Translations under genes and position numbers: made by a program | DNA from: Deltaproteobacteria bacterium | GTDB taxonomy: Bacteria; Desulfobacterota; Binatia; Binatales; Binataceae | Length of the DNA: 64,000 nt | Assembly (NCBI GenBank): GCA_003135135.1 | Contig: PLDK01000049.1 | Location: 79,921-143,920 of the forward strand | Reading direction: 5' to 3' | Part shown: one piece after another, positions 8,368-17,023 of the stretch | How the letters are laid out: every line of letters starts with the position of its first letter | Position numbering within the stretch: the stretch's first letter is position 1 | The notes under the pieces: model-generated | Databases searched by the model: none | Told to the model about the DNA's origin: nothing | What the model saw: the letters and a program-made list of their open reading frames with translations, nothing else

Positions 8368-9627
8368 ATGCCATCAGAGTTGCTCAAAGGATTGCGGCTG
8401 CTCGATTTGACCGACGAGAAGGGCGCGTTGTGCGGCAAGATGTTCGCCGATCTCGGCGCCGAAGTCATCAAGGTCGAGCCGCCCGATGGATGCTCGACGC
8501 GGCGCATCCCGCCCTATCTCGAAGATATCGCCGACGCCGACCACTGCCTCTATTCGATCGCCTATCACGCGGGAAAAAAATCCGTGACCGCCAACCTCGC
8601 CACCGACGACGGGCGCGCACTCGTCGCCGATCTCGCGGCGCAATCCGACTTCCTCGTCGAGTCGCACCCGCTCGGCTATCTCGACTCGATCGGTCTCGGC
8701 TACGACGCGCTCGCCAGGAAAAATCCACGCCTCATCTACGCGTCGATCACGCCGTTCGGCGATAGCGGTCCCGGCAAGGACTACAATTGGGCCGACATCA
8801 TTTCGTGGGCGGCCGGCGGCCAGATGTACCTGATGGGCGAGGAGGGAAAGCCTCCCCTCCAGATGAGTCTGCCGCAAGCCGGATTGCACGCCGGCGGCGA
8901 GGCGGCGGTTGCCATGATGATCGCGCACTACCCGCGCCAAATCGACGGGCTCGGCCAGCGAATCGTCGTCAACATGCAGGCCTGCATCGTGTGGACGCTG
9001 ATGAACGAGCAGGCGATGCCGTTCCTGCACGGCAGCCATCTGACGCGCACCGGAGTTTTTTTCGGCTCGGCCGACGCACGGCGCAAGATGGTGTACGAGT
9101 GCAAGGACGGGCACATCTCGACCCTGATCGCCGGCGGGACGACGTTCGGCAAGTCGACCATCGCGCTGATCGAGTGGATGCGGGAGAACGGATTCGGCTC
9201 CGACTGGATGCGGACCAAGGATTGGTTTTCGTGGATACCCGGCATCTTCATGGCGATGACCGAGCAGGACCACAAGGAGACCGACGAACTCGAAGACACG
9301 GTCCAGCGCTTCATGCTCACGATGACCAAGCAGGAAATCTACGCGCAGGCGCTCAAGCGCCGCATCTTTCTGGCGCCGGTGGCGACCGTCGCCGACATCG
9401 CATCCGACGAGCAGCTCAAAGCGCGCGACTTCTGGACTGCGGTGCCGCACGACACCATCGGCCGCACGCTCACATTTCCCGGACCATTTGCGAAAATGAC
9501 CGCGACCCCGATCGGATCGACCACGCGCGCGCCGCGAATCGGCGAGCACAGCGACGAGATTTACCGCGGGCTGCTCGCCCTCACGCCCGAGCGCTTGAAC
9601 AAGCTCCGAGCCGGCGGCTCGATTTAA
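8368..9627 (+). CDS. Family III (CaiB/BaiF) CoA-transferase homologue, probable non-catalytic partner
   Basis: A 419-residue family III CoA-transferase. These enzymes move CoA between carboxylic acids via aspartyl-CoA intermediates. The N-terminal block LLKGLRLLDLTDEKGALCGKMFADLGAEVIKVEPP is typical, followed by LVESHPLGYLDSIGLGYDAL and IYASITPFGDSGP. In the region that normally carries the catalytic aspartate, this protein reads LPQAGLHAGGEAA, with Gly where Asp is expected by eye alignment. The next gene, 16 bp downstream, is a second family III member that keeps an Asp there. The pair may be a heteromer with one active subunit. The natural substrate is unknown. Confidence 0.85.
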   Translation: MPSELLKGLRLLDLTDEKGALCGKMFADLGAEVIKVEPPDGCSTRRIPPYLEDIADADHCLYSIAYHAGKKSVTANLATDDGRALVADLAAQSDFLVESHPLGYLDSIGLGYDALARKNPRLIYASITPFGDSGPGKDYNWADIISWAAGGQMYLMGEEGKPPLQMSLPQAGLHAGGEAAVAMMIAHYPRQIDGLGQRIVVNMQACIVWTLMNEQAMPFLHGSHLTRTGVFFGSADARRKMVYECKDGHISTLIAGGTTFGKSTIALIEWMRENGFGSDWMRTKDWFSWIPGIFMAMTEQDHKETDELEDTVQRFMLTMTKQEIYAQALKRRIFLAPVATVADIASDEQLKARDFWTAVPHDTIGRTLTFPGPFAKMTATPIGSTTRAPRIGEHSDEIYRGLLALTPERLNKLRAGGSI

Positions 9628-9643
9628 CCAGGAGAAATTCGAG

Positions 9644-10861
9644 ATGAGCCGTTTCGCATTGGAAGGAGTTCACGTCCTCGACTTCGCCTGGGTCGGCGTC
9701 GGCCCGATCACGACCAAGTATTTCGCCGACAACGGCGCCGACGTAATTCGCATCGAGTCCGCCGCGCGCCCCGACGTCCTGCGAATCGGTCCGCCGTGGA
9801 AAGACGCGATGCCCGGGATCAACCGCAGTCAGTTTTTCGCCAGCTTCAACACCTCGAAAAAGGGAATCACGCTCGACTTGAGCAAGCCCAAAGCGCGCGA
9901 ACTCGCCAAACGCATGGTGCCGTGGGCCGACCTCATCGTCGAGAGTTTCACGCCCAAGGCGATGCGCAACTGGGGACTCGATTACGAAAATCTGCGCGAG
10001 CTGCGCCCCGACCTGATCATGCTCTCGACCTGCATGCAGGGGCAGACCGGCCCCAACGCGCTCTATCCCGGCTTCGGCCAACTGATGGCCGCGCTGTCGG
10101 GCTTCTACTACATCTCCGGCTACGGGCCCGGCTCATGCACGCCGCCGTACGGCGCCTACACGGATTTCATCGCGCCGCGCTTTTCCACCTGCGCGCTGCT
10201 CGCCGCGCTCGACTATCGCCGCCGCACCGGCCAGGGCCAGTATATCGACATGTCGCAGTATGAGGCCGCGATGCAGAATCTCGCGCCCGCGTTGATCGAT
10301 TACTTCGCCAGCGGACGGGTGCTTGGTCCGCGTGGCAACGCGTCGCCGCGTTACGCTCCGCACGGCGCCTACCGATGCGCCGACGAGGACGGCAACGAGC
10401 GATGGATCGCGATCGCGGTGGCCGGCGACGAACAATGGCGTGCGATGCTCACCGCGCTCGCCGCCGATTCCACCGACCGGCGCTTTGCGACGGCGGATGG
10501 ACGCATGGAGAACGCCGGCGCAATCGATGAGTTCGTCGGCTCGCTCACCCGCCTCCACAACGCGCAGGAACTCACCGCGAAGTTGCAGGCCGCCGGAGTT
10601 GCCGCCTATCCGGTCGAGAACTGCGTCGATATCCACCAGGACGACAACCTCGAGGCGTTCGGCTTCTGGCATTGGCTCGAGCACAAGGAAATGGGCCCGT
10701 CGCCCTACGAGGGACTCGAGCATCGCATGAGCCGCACCCCGGGCACGCTTCGTTCGGCCGCGCCGATTCTCGGCCAGGACAACGACGAAGTCTTTCGCGA
10801 GATGCTCTCGCTCAGCGCCGATGAGATCGAGCAGCTAAAAAAAGAAAACGTGATATTCTGA
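9644..10861 (+). CDS. Family III (CaiB/BaiF) CoA-transferase
   Basis: A 405-residue family III CoA-transferase with the N-terminal LEGVHVLDFAWVGVGPITTKYFADNGADVIRIE and the GITLDLSKPKARELAKRMVPWADLIVESFTP block. The likely catalytic Asp lies in PPYGAYTDFIAPRFSTCALLAALDYR, followed by GQGQYIDMSQYEA. An AGGAGAA Shine-Dalgarno sequence precedes the ATG. It is in an operon with the preceding paralogue, with which it probably forms a heteromer. The substrate is probably an aromatic or aliphatic acid, judging only from the family and from the acyl-CoA dehydrogenases elsewhere in the window. Confidence 0.9.
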   Translation: MSRFALEGVHVLDFAWVGVGPITTKYFADNGADVIRIESAARPDVLRIGPPWKDAMPGINRSQFFASFNTSKKGITLDLSKPKARELAKRMVPWADLIVESFTPKAMRNWGLDYENLRELRPDLIMLSTCMQGQTGPNALYPGFGQLMAALSGFYYISGYGPGSCTPPYGAYTDFIAPRFSTCALLAALDYRRRTGQGQYIDMSQYEAAMQNLAPALIDYFASGRVLGPRGNASPRYAPHGAYRCADEDGNERWIAIAVAGDEQWRAMLTALAADSTDRRFATADGRMENAGAIDEFVGSLTRLHNAQELTAKLQAAGVAAYPVENCVDIHQDDNLEAFGFWHWLEHKEMGPSPYEGLEHRMSRTPGTLRSAAPILGQDNDEVFREMLSLSADEIEQLKKENVIF

Positions 10862-10880
10862 GTTCCTTCCGCGACCCCTC

Positions 10881-12131
10881 GTGCGATACGAACTCAAAAT
10901 TGCGCTCCGTTATCTGCGCGCCCGCCGCAAAGACGCCTTCATCTCGGTCACGACCATCTTTACCGCCGTCGGTGTGATGATCGGCGTCGCCGCGCTCACC
11001 GTGACGCTCTCCGTGATGGGCGGCTTCGAGCAGAGCCTCAAAGAACGCGTGCTCAGCCTCAGCCCGCAGGTCCAGATACTCAATTCGCAAGGATCGATCG
11101 ACAACTACGCTGACATCGAGAAAAAGGTCGCCAGCGTGCCCGGCGTCAACGGCTCCGACGCCTACATCGTGGGGCAGGCGATGCTGAGTTCGGGACGCGG
11201 AATCGGCGGCGTCATCGTGCGCGGCGTCGAGCCGGCCAATCCCGTCGTGCGCGCGCAATGGGGCCGCTATATGACCGCCGGCGGTCTCGACGATCTCTCG
11301 CGAAGCTACGCGATCCCCGGGATCGCCGCGCAACCCGCGGTTACCGCAGGCGGCCTCGCCATCGGAGTCAGCCTTGCGAAAAAACTCAAAGCCAAACCCG
11401 GCGACGCGGTTCGGATGGTCGCGCCGATTATTTCGCCCGATGGATCGCTCTCAACCAAGAGCGGCCAATTCGTGGTCGGCGCAATCTTCGACTCCGGCAT
11501 GAACTTCATCGATAGCAACATGGTCTTCATGGATCTCGCGCACGCCCAGGATTTCTTCGGCCGCACCGGACGAGTCGACGGCATCGATATCCATCTGACC
11601 AATCTCGACCAGACCGACGCGGTGACCGACGCGATGCGCAAGCTGTTCGCGAGTCCATACCAGGTGCGCAACTGGATCGAGTTCAACGAAAATGCCGCCG
11701 CCGGCTTCGAACTCCTCAAGCGCGTCTACGCACTCGTGCTCGTGATGCTCATCGGGGTCGCCGCGTTCAACCTGGTCGCGACGCTGATTATGGTCGTGAT
11801 GGAGAAGCGCAAGGACATCGCCGTGCTGATCGCGATGGGTGCGACGCGCCGCGACGTGCGCCTGATCTTCGTGATGAAGGGACTGATCGTCGGCGCGGCT
11901 GGAACCGCGGCCGGATTGATCCTCGGCGCCGCCGGATGCTTCGCGCTGGCGCGTTACCAGTTCATTCACATCCCGCGTGAAATTTACGGCATCTCCACGC
12001 TGCCGATCGCCGTCGATCCGTGGAACTTCGCCGCCGTCGCGCTTGCCTCGATGCTGCTCTGCTTGCTCGCGACCGTCTATCCGGCCCGCCAAGCGTCGCG
12101 AGAGATGCCTGTCGAAATCTTCCGCTCCTAG
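10881..12131 (+). CDS. LolC/LolE-family ABC transporter permease
   Basis: A 416-residue inner-membrane permease of the LolC/E (MacB/FtsX-type) superfamily. One N-terminal membrane segment (about residues 20-45) is followed by a ~220-residue periplasmic domain with VQILNSQGSIDNYADIEKKV. Three C-terminal membrane segments follow; FNLVATLIMVVMEKRKDIAVLIAMGATRRDV is the family hallmark. Such permeases work with a LolD ATPase to release lipoproteins to the outer membrane. The start is a GTG 19 bp after the CoA-transferase. No LolD-like ATPase gene lies next to it. Confidence 0.9.
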   Translation: MRYELKIALRYLRARRKDAFISVTTIFTAVGVMIGVAALTVTLSVMGGFEQSLKERVLSLSPQVQILNSQGSIDNYADIEKKVASVPGVNGSDAYIVGQAMLSSGRGIGGVIVRGVEPANPVVRAQWGRYMTAGGLDDLSRSYAIPGIAAQPAVTAGGLAIGVSLAKKLKAKPGDAVRMVAPIISPDGSLSTKSGQFVVGAIFDSGMNFIDSNMVFMDLAHAQDFFGRTGRVDGIDIHLTNLDQTDAVTDAMRKLFASPYQVRNWIEFNENAAAGFELLKRVYALVLVMLIGVAAFNLVATLIMVVMEKRKDIAVLIAMGATRRDVRLIFVMKGLIVGAAGTAAGLILGAAGCFALARYQFIHIPREIYGISTLPIAVDPWNFAAVALASMLLCLLATVYPARQASREMPVEIFRS

Positions 12132-12188
12132 CCCCGCCGCACGCCCTACCCCACACATCCGCGGACAGCTGAAAAAGTGAAAAACTGA

Positions 12189-12476
12189 CTACTGATTATT
12201 TGGGGTGTGATTCGTATTCGTGGGGGCCTTGCCGGCGAGCTTCGGTTTGCGAACCACCAAAGTCTCGTGACCGCGAACCTTGATCGTGCGCGCCGGCTCT
12301 GACTGAAAGCTCTGACTCAGTCCGTCAGAATGCCGTGGCTGCGACGAGGTGCGCTTGCGCCGCCAGTTGCTGAGCTCCTCCGACAGCTTTGAGGCCAGCG
12401 AGTCGTTGTCCTGGCCGCTCTCGGTCGATTCTCCGCTTGCCTTGTTGAGGTCGCCCTCAAACTCCGCGGAACTCAT
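12189..12476 (-). CDS. Small hypothetical protein
   Basis: A 95-residue predicted protein that is Ser-, Glu- and Arg-rich with low complexity: an acidic N-terminal third, a basic NWRRKRTSSQPRH patch, and an unstructured C-terminus rich in Asn and Thr. There is no membrane segment and no recognised family. A purine-rich AAGAAGAGAG lies upstream of the ATG. The facing LolC/E gene ends 57 bp away. It could be a real disordered protein or a chance frame. Confidence 0.35.
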   Translation of the reverse strand: MSSAEFEGDLNKASGESTESGQDNDSLASKLSEELSNWRRKRTSSQPRHSDGLSQSFQSEPARTIKVRGHETLVVRKPKLAGKAPTNTNHTPNNQ

Positions 12477-12775
12477 TTGCGTTCTCTCTTCTTGTGACGT
12501 GGATTTGTCCTCCTTGCTGGGAGCGTTTAAGAAACAGAATTTTAGTTTCCGAAATTGATGTGCTGACAGTAATCGGCGCTCGCACTCGCGGCAGCCTGGG
12601 ATCGTTTATCAGTGGATAAGATTGTGTCTCGACTGCGGACCGAATCTGAGTTTTATCGGCGCGTTTCGGCTTGGGATGATTTTGTGCGGGATGCTTTGCA
12701 GGCGGATTTTCCGCCGGCCGGGCCTGCTTTCGGCTCCGGCCGGCGTACAAGTTATTGGTATCTTAGATTCACGGT
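12477..12775. other. Intergenic region with a strong double hairpin
   Basis: No gene was recognised. Near its right end lies GCCGGCCGG (12713-12721) pairing with CCGGCCGGC (12736-12744), a perfect 9-bp GC stem. It abuts a smaller GGCGGA-TTTT-CCGCC hairpin on the left. This lies downstream of the SCP2 gene on its strand, so it may act as a terminator or mRNA 3' end, although no T-run follows. Confidence 0.55.
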
Positions 12776-13108
12776 TTAGGCAAACAAGCTCTGCATGCGC
12801 AGCGCGAGACCCATGTCGCCTGCGATTCGCAGCTTGCCGCTCATGAATGCGACCTGCCCGTTGAGCTTGCCGGTCGTCATGTCGACGTAGTCCTGCGCCG
12901 TCATCGAAATCGTGATGCTCGGCGTAGCGGCCGGTCCGTCTTTGACCGTGCAGGTTCCGTCGTTGATGACCACGTGCCACTTGCCGCCGTTATCGCCCGA
13001 GAGGTCGAACTGGTACGTTGCATTCAATCCCTTCGCCGCGTCTTTGTTGAAGCGACCGGGCATCGCTGCAAAGACCTCTTTTGGTGTCGTCGGTACTGCT
13101 TCAGCCAT
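12776..13108 (-). CDS. SCP2 sterol-binding domain protein
   Basis: A 110-residue single-domain SCP2 (sterol carrier protein 2-like) protein. The alternating pattern of GLNATYQFDLSGDNGGKWHVVINDGTCTVKDGP followed by TPSITISMTAQDYVDMTTGKLNGQVAFMSGKLRIAGDM is diagnostic. These soluble proteins bind hydrophobic ligands such as fatty acyl-CoA or sterols in a tunnel. It is monocistronic, with an AGGAGG sequence upstream of its ATG. The ligand cannot be inferred from sequence. Confidence 0.93.
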   Translation of the reverse strand: MAEAVPTTPKEVFAAMPGRFNKDAAKGLNATYQFDLSGDNGGKWHVVINDGTCTVKDGPAATPSITISMTAQDYVDMTTGKLNGQVAFMSGKLRIAGDMGLALRMQSLFA

Positions 13109-13243
13109 GGAAATAGATTCCTCCTGATGGGCGCGTCCTATGCTGCGCTCTTTCCGCCATATAAGCGCTCACCTCGGACCCTGTCAATAGTATCACGCCC
13201 CGCAGGATTGATCACACCCGGCGGCATCGTCAAAGGCCGCAGG

Positions 13244-14758
13244 TCAGAATCCGAACATGTTTCCGGGCACGACCGTGATGATATTGCCGCGCACGTGCAC
13301 CCCTGGCGACGCGTTCTCGGTGATCGTCACTGCCTGATGCTTTTGCGCATCGCTCTTCACCGTGCCGCCGAGATACGCGTCGTGGCCGATCACCTTCACC
13401 GTCACGTTGTTCAACCCCGCGGCATAAATCTGCGACGCGATCGCAGCCTGGCGCGCTGCCCAATCGGCCGTGTCCGTGCTCAGCGAATCGATCACGTTGC
13501 CGACTCCCGGTACCTGGCGCACGATTTTTTCCGTGTACAACTTGGCGTCGACGTCGAACACCTTGCCGAAAATCGTCACCGTGCTGCCGCTGGTGTAACA
13601 GTCCACGCGCCGCGTCCTCGGATTCGATCCCAGCACCTGCTTGACGCGCTGCTGCAAGGTCAGCGGCGGCGGCTTGGGCGCGCTCGCCACGTGATGACGC
13701 TTGCGCGGCGCGGGCGCCGGTGTCGGCGCAGGCTCGGCCACCATCGGCGGCGACTCGACTGACGCCGGCGAGGGAGCGCTCGCCGCTTCCGACGCGGCCG
13801 GCGACGGCGGCGCGCTGGCGTATTCCGGCGCCTCGGTCGGGCTCAGTCCCGCCACCTTCGAGCTCAGTTGCGACTCGAGCGCGTCCTTGGTCGTGGAATC
13901 GTTGGTGAAAATTATCGGATAATCGATCTCGACCGGGCCGCCGCTGAACGGCGCAAAATTCCACGTCGAAACGTCCTTCACTACTTCCGCGTCGAACGCC
14001 GGATTCGCATTGGTCGAGGTCCGCACCGACGCCTCGTCCACGCTGCCGTTGGGCAGCACCCTGACTCGCACCACCATCCCATCTCGCAGCGTGCTGTCAC
14101 CGGCGAGCGCATGCGAATAGCTGTCCAGCAATCCGTCCTTGTGATCTTCGAAAAATTTCCGCGCCGTTTCCTGATTGCGCTCGGGCGCCGCCGCCGATTC
14201 CCCCGTCACCTGCACCCCCATCGCCTTCGACAACGCCACCAACGGCCCGCTCGGCGCCGCCGCTGTCACCGACGCGACTGCCGCCGGAGACGCGTTCGCC
14301 ACCGGCTGCTCCGCGGGCTTGGTGCTGAGATGAACCGCGAGCCACGCGCCGCCTCCCAGCGCGACTATCGCCGCGATCAAGTACCAAACCACGCCGAACC
14401 GCCCGCGGCCTTCTGCTTCGCTGTCGCTGTCCGGCATCCGGCCCGTGATCCGCATCGATGGCGACGCATCGCGCCGCACCGTCGCCCCGCTCCGCGGCAG
14501 CGCCGAGGACGGCTGCCGTGCGTACGGCGTCGCCGACTCCACCCCGAGCCGCGCGCCGCAGAAGTTGCACATAAGTTCCCCCGGCTGCGCCTTGCCGCCG
14601 CATACCGGGCATTCGATTTGCTCGCCGGCGGCGATCGCACCGGTGGCGGCCGCGCCTTCGGCAAAGGCGGGTCCCGCCTGCACCAGCGCGGTTCCGTCAG
14701 CTTCGCAAAACGTTTCCGAGTCGGGAAAGGGTTTTTCGCAGCGCGGGCACCTTTTCAT
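13244..14758 (-). CDS. Zinc-ribbon, single-TM, TonB-C-like and double BON-domain protein
   Basis: A 504-residue multidomain membrane protein. Residues 4-67 hold a CxxC pair with a third Cys (Cys4, Cys7, Cys18) and a zinc ribbon (Cys50, Cys53, Cys64, Cys67). A transmembrane helix follows (about 122-143, VVWYLIAAIVALGGGAWLA). Residues ~185-280 resemble the AgmX/TonB C-terminal region, with DGMVVRVRVLPNGSVDEA and FDAEVVKDVSTWNFAPF. A Pro/Ala-rich linker (~295-360) leads to two BON-like repeats (~365-435 and ~440-504), containing TVTIFGKVFDVDAKLYTEKI and VTVKVIGHDAYLGGTV. The layout suggests a cytoplasmic zinc ribbon and a periplasmic part that binds peptidoglycan or membrane. The function is unknown. 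Confidence 0.8.
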   Translation of the reverse strand: MKRCPRCEKPFPDSETFCEADGTALVQAGPAFAEGAAATGAIAAGEQIECPVCGGKAQPGELMCNFCGARLGVESATPYARQPSSALPRSGATVRRDASPSMRITGRMPDSDSEAEGRGRFGVVWYLIAAIVALGGGAWLAVHLSTKPAEQPVANASPAAVASVTAAAPSGPLVALSKAMGVQVTGESAAAPERNQETARKFFEDHKDGLLDSYSHALAGDSTLRDGMVVRVRVLPNGSVDEASVRTSTNANPAFDAEVVKDVSTWNFAPFSGGPVEIDYPIIFTNDSTTKDALESQLSSKVAGLSPTEAPEYASAPPSPAASEAASAPSPASVESPPMVAEPAPTPAPAPRKRHHVASAPKPPPLTLQQRVKQVLGSNPRTRRVDCYTSGSTVTIFGKVFDVDAKLYTEKIVRQVPGVGNVIDSLSTDTADWAARQAAIASQIYAAGLNNVTVKVIGHDAYLGGTVKSDAQKHQAVTITENASPGVHVRGNIITVVPGNMFGF

Positions 14759-14861
14759 CTTGGTAAGCGCTCCTCCGGCGCAAGTTTCGATGATATCCGC
14801 GCGAATTGCGGCACGCCAACCGGATACGCAAAGCTCGCACCGTAATACTGTCCGCTCGCGA

Positions 14862-15111
14862 TCACTGCCTTGCGATTACCTCGGCGCCCAACTTTTCCAT
14901 CGACGCGAGGTGCGCCCGCGTCGTGAAGCCTCGTCTCCGGCGGCGCGCCCATCCTGCCACTCAAGGAATACGGATACGGCGAGCGGTACGTTACGGGCAA
15001 AATAATATGCTCTGGGATCCAAAGCGATTCGAAACCGCTCTCCTCGGCTTTGCGAGCGACCGCCGCGATACTGTTGGGCGACCTCTGATACAAAAATGTT
15101 CCGAATTTCAT
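14862..15111 (-). pseudogene. Decayed luciferase-like (LLM) oxidoreductase remnant
   Basis: The frame opens with MKFGTFLYQRSPNSIAAVARKAEESGFESLWIPEHIILPVTYRSPYPYS in two pieces of clear N-terminal LLM-family sequence (about 45 residues). It then jumps, in a different reading frame, to HLASMEKLGAEVIARQ and a stop. That ending looks like the C-terminus of the same family. About 200 internal residues are missing. This fits an internal deletion with a frameshift rather than a functional gene. Confidence 0.7.
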
Positions 15112-15448
15112 CGCGTTCAACCCGCCTGGCGCACGGCCTTTTACAATCCTAGTCAGTTTCCGGCGTCACCGCGAAGACCGCCGGATGATCCTTCAGCTCC
15201 TCGACCGGCATCGCGCGCTCGGCAGGGGCCGCGCGCGACAACGGAGCGCGGCCTTGACGGTGGGTGCAGGGCTCAGCCCTGCCCATGGCGTAGTCGCGAA
15301 AAGATGCGCTGCGCAGATTTTCGCGTCTTCTTAATACCGAGTGCAGGGGCCGCGCGCGACAACGGAGCGCGGCCTTAACGGTGGGTGCAGGGGTCACCCC
15401 TGCAACCCATGGTGGGTTCCACATTGAATTAAGTGATTTGCCGCCCGA
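15112..15448. repeat. Intergenic block of two long direct repeats with palindromic cores
   Basis: No gene was seen. Two near-identical units begin at 15222 and 15343 (121 bp apart), each running GCAGGGGCCGCGCGCGACAA...GCGGCCTT(G/A)ACGG and ending in a palindrome. The cores are GCAGGGCTCAGCCCTGC at 15266-15282 and GCAGGGGTCACCCCTGC at 15387-15403. Between them CGCGAAAA...TTTTCGCG forms another hairpin, and a similar hairpin recurs near 55526-55556. These belong to a repeat family dispersed through the window. Confidence 0.85.
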
Positions 15449-16677
15449 CTATTCGCGCGCCCTTTCCCACTTCTCCGCGACCTCCGCCTGCGCCTGCGCG
15501 ATCAACTTGAGCTTCGTCAACAAAATAATTCCGCACAGCAGCGAGAATGCCGCGCAGAACAACACCGCCGCCCGCGGACTGAAATTCTCCCCGATATAGC
15601 CGACCGCCAGGCTACCCAGCGGCGCGCTGCCGATGAACGACAGCGTGTAGATACTCATCACGCGCCCGCGCAGTTCGTCCGAGACGAACATCTGCAACAG
15701 CGTGTTGGTCGTCACCATGTGATTCATCAGGCCGACGCCGATGAACAATTGCGCGAGCAGAGACATCGCCATCCAACTCGACACGCCGAACCCGGCGGTC
15801 GCAATCGCCATGCAAAAGATGCCGAACACCAGGTTCTGGCGCAGCGCTCTGGGAGCCGCCGGGCGCGAATTCATCACGATCGCGCTAATCACCGCGCCCA
15901 GCCCCTGCGCCGCCATCAGAAAGCCGTAGCCATGCGCTCCGACGTGCAGCAGATCGCGCGCGAACAGCGGGATCAGCACCGAGTACTGCATCCCGATTCC
16001 CATGTTGATAGCCACCAGCACCAGCAGCCACAGGGTCGGGCGATGCCGCCAGACGTACACCAGCCCGAGCCGCACGTGGTGCATCATCGTAGCGCCGAAT
16101 TTGCGGCGCTCGTGGCGCGGCAGTTCCATCTCGAACAGGCTCCAGATGACCGCGAGGTAGCTGACGCCGTTGAGCATGAAGCAGCCCGCAACTCCAATCA
16201 CCGCGATCGAGAGACCCGCGATCGCCGGACCGATCATCCGCGCGCCGTTGAAGATCATCGAGTTCATCGCGATCGCATTGGCCAGGTCTTCGCGCCCCAC
16301 CATCTCGACCACGAACGCCTGCCGCCCCGGCATGTCGAACGAGCTCACCAGCCCGTTGAGAGCAGCCAGCGCGATCACGTATTCGACCTTCACCGCGCCG
16401 CCCCACGTAAGTCCTCCGAGCACGAACGCGCTCAGCATCAACAGCGTCTGCGCGCCGATTATCAGTCGGCGCCGATCGACGTGATCGACCACCACGCCGG
16501 CGAACAACGCGACCAGCACGATCGGCATGTAACTCGCAAACGCCACGACGCCCAGAGCATCATCGATGAATTGGTGAGCTTGAGCACCAGCCACGCTTGC
16601 GCGACCGTTTGCATCCAGGTGCCGATCAGCGAGATTAGCTGTCCGACGAAAAACAGTCTGAAATTGCGATGCCGCAA
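15449..16677 (-). pseudogene. MFS transporter (MFS_3-like) interrupted by a frameshift
   Basis: The main frame (15449 to about 16575) encodes about 375 residues of a 10-12 TM major facilitator: VAFASYMPIVLVALFAGVVVDHVDRRR, NSMIFNGARMIGPAIAGL, DELRGRVMSIY. The family N-terminus (RHRNFRLFFVGQLISLIGTWM, QTVAQAWLVLKLTNSSMML) lies in another frame, up to a TTG near 16677. The frames join near 16565, where ATGATGCTCTGGGCG would read through if one CT of CTCTGG were removed. A 2-nt insertion has therefore split the gene, unless the assembly is wrong. Upstream codons stay open in the N-terminal frame to about 16795, so the true start is uncertain. The substrate is unknown; the family includes drug and enterobactin exporters. 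Confidence 0.8.
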
Positions 16678-16834
16678 GGCGCGGAACGCGGTCAGTCGGG
16701 CGCCCCGGCGATTTTGCGCGGGTACCTCTGCGCCCGCCTCGTCAACCTCGGCGGCCTCTATCTCCGGCGGCGTATCGATTACTTCGCTCTCCCAACTGAT
16801 GGCTAAGATTACCCGGCCCTTACCTGTTCTAACA

Positions 16835-16864
16835 GGGTCCTTCGAGTACTCAGGATAAACTCCG
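16835..16864. repeat. Short dispersed repeat (TTCGA...CTCAGGATAAACTCCG type)
   Basis: The sequence CCTTCGAGTACTCAGGATAA plus ACTCCG recurs with few changes at 62841-62872. Both copies lie between genes. A CCTGTT/AACAGG hairpin precedes this copy. Confidence 0.5.
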
Positions 16865-16905
16865 CCCGCATCCCGCGGCGGTGCCGATTTGTTTTAACAT
16901 TGGGT

Positions 16906-16922
16906 GCAGGGCTCAGCCCTGC
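16906..16922. repeat. Palindromic repeat, core copy C
   Basis: GCAGGGCTCAGCCCTGC, identical to the core at 15266. It is preceded by TGGGT as in the other copies. Confidence 0.85.
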
Positions 16923-16949
16923 CCGTGGCGACGGCAGCGCAGAATTAAG

Positions 16950-17016
16950 CCGTTGGCAGGGGTTGCGCCCGCCAACGGCGGGCGGCCTTAATACTGGGTG
17001 CAGGGCTCAGCCCTGC
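16950..17016. repeat. Composite palindromic repeat ending in core copy D
   Basis: A hairpin CCGTTGGC (16950-16957) with GCCAACGG (16971-16978) is followed by GGGCGGCCTTAATACTGGGT and the core GCAGGGCTCAGCCCTGC at 17000-17016. The core ends 7 nt before the alpha-galactosidase GTG start at 17024, where a ribosome-binding site would be expected. Confidence 0.85.
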
Positions 17017-17023
17017 TCACCAC

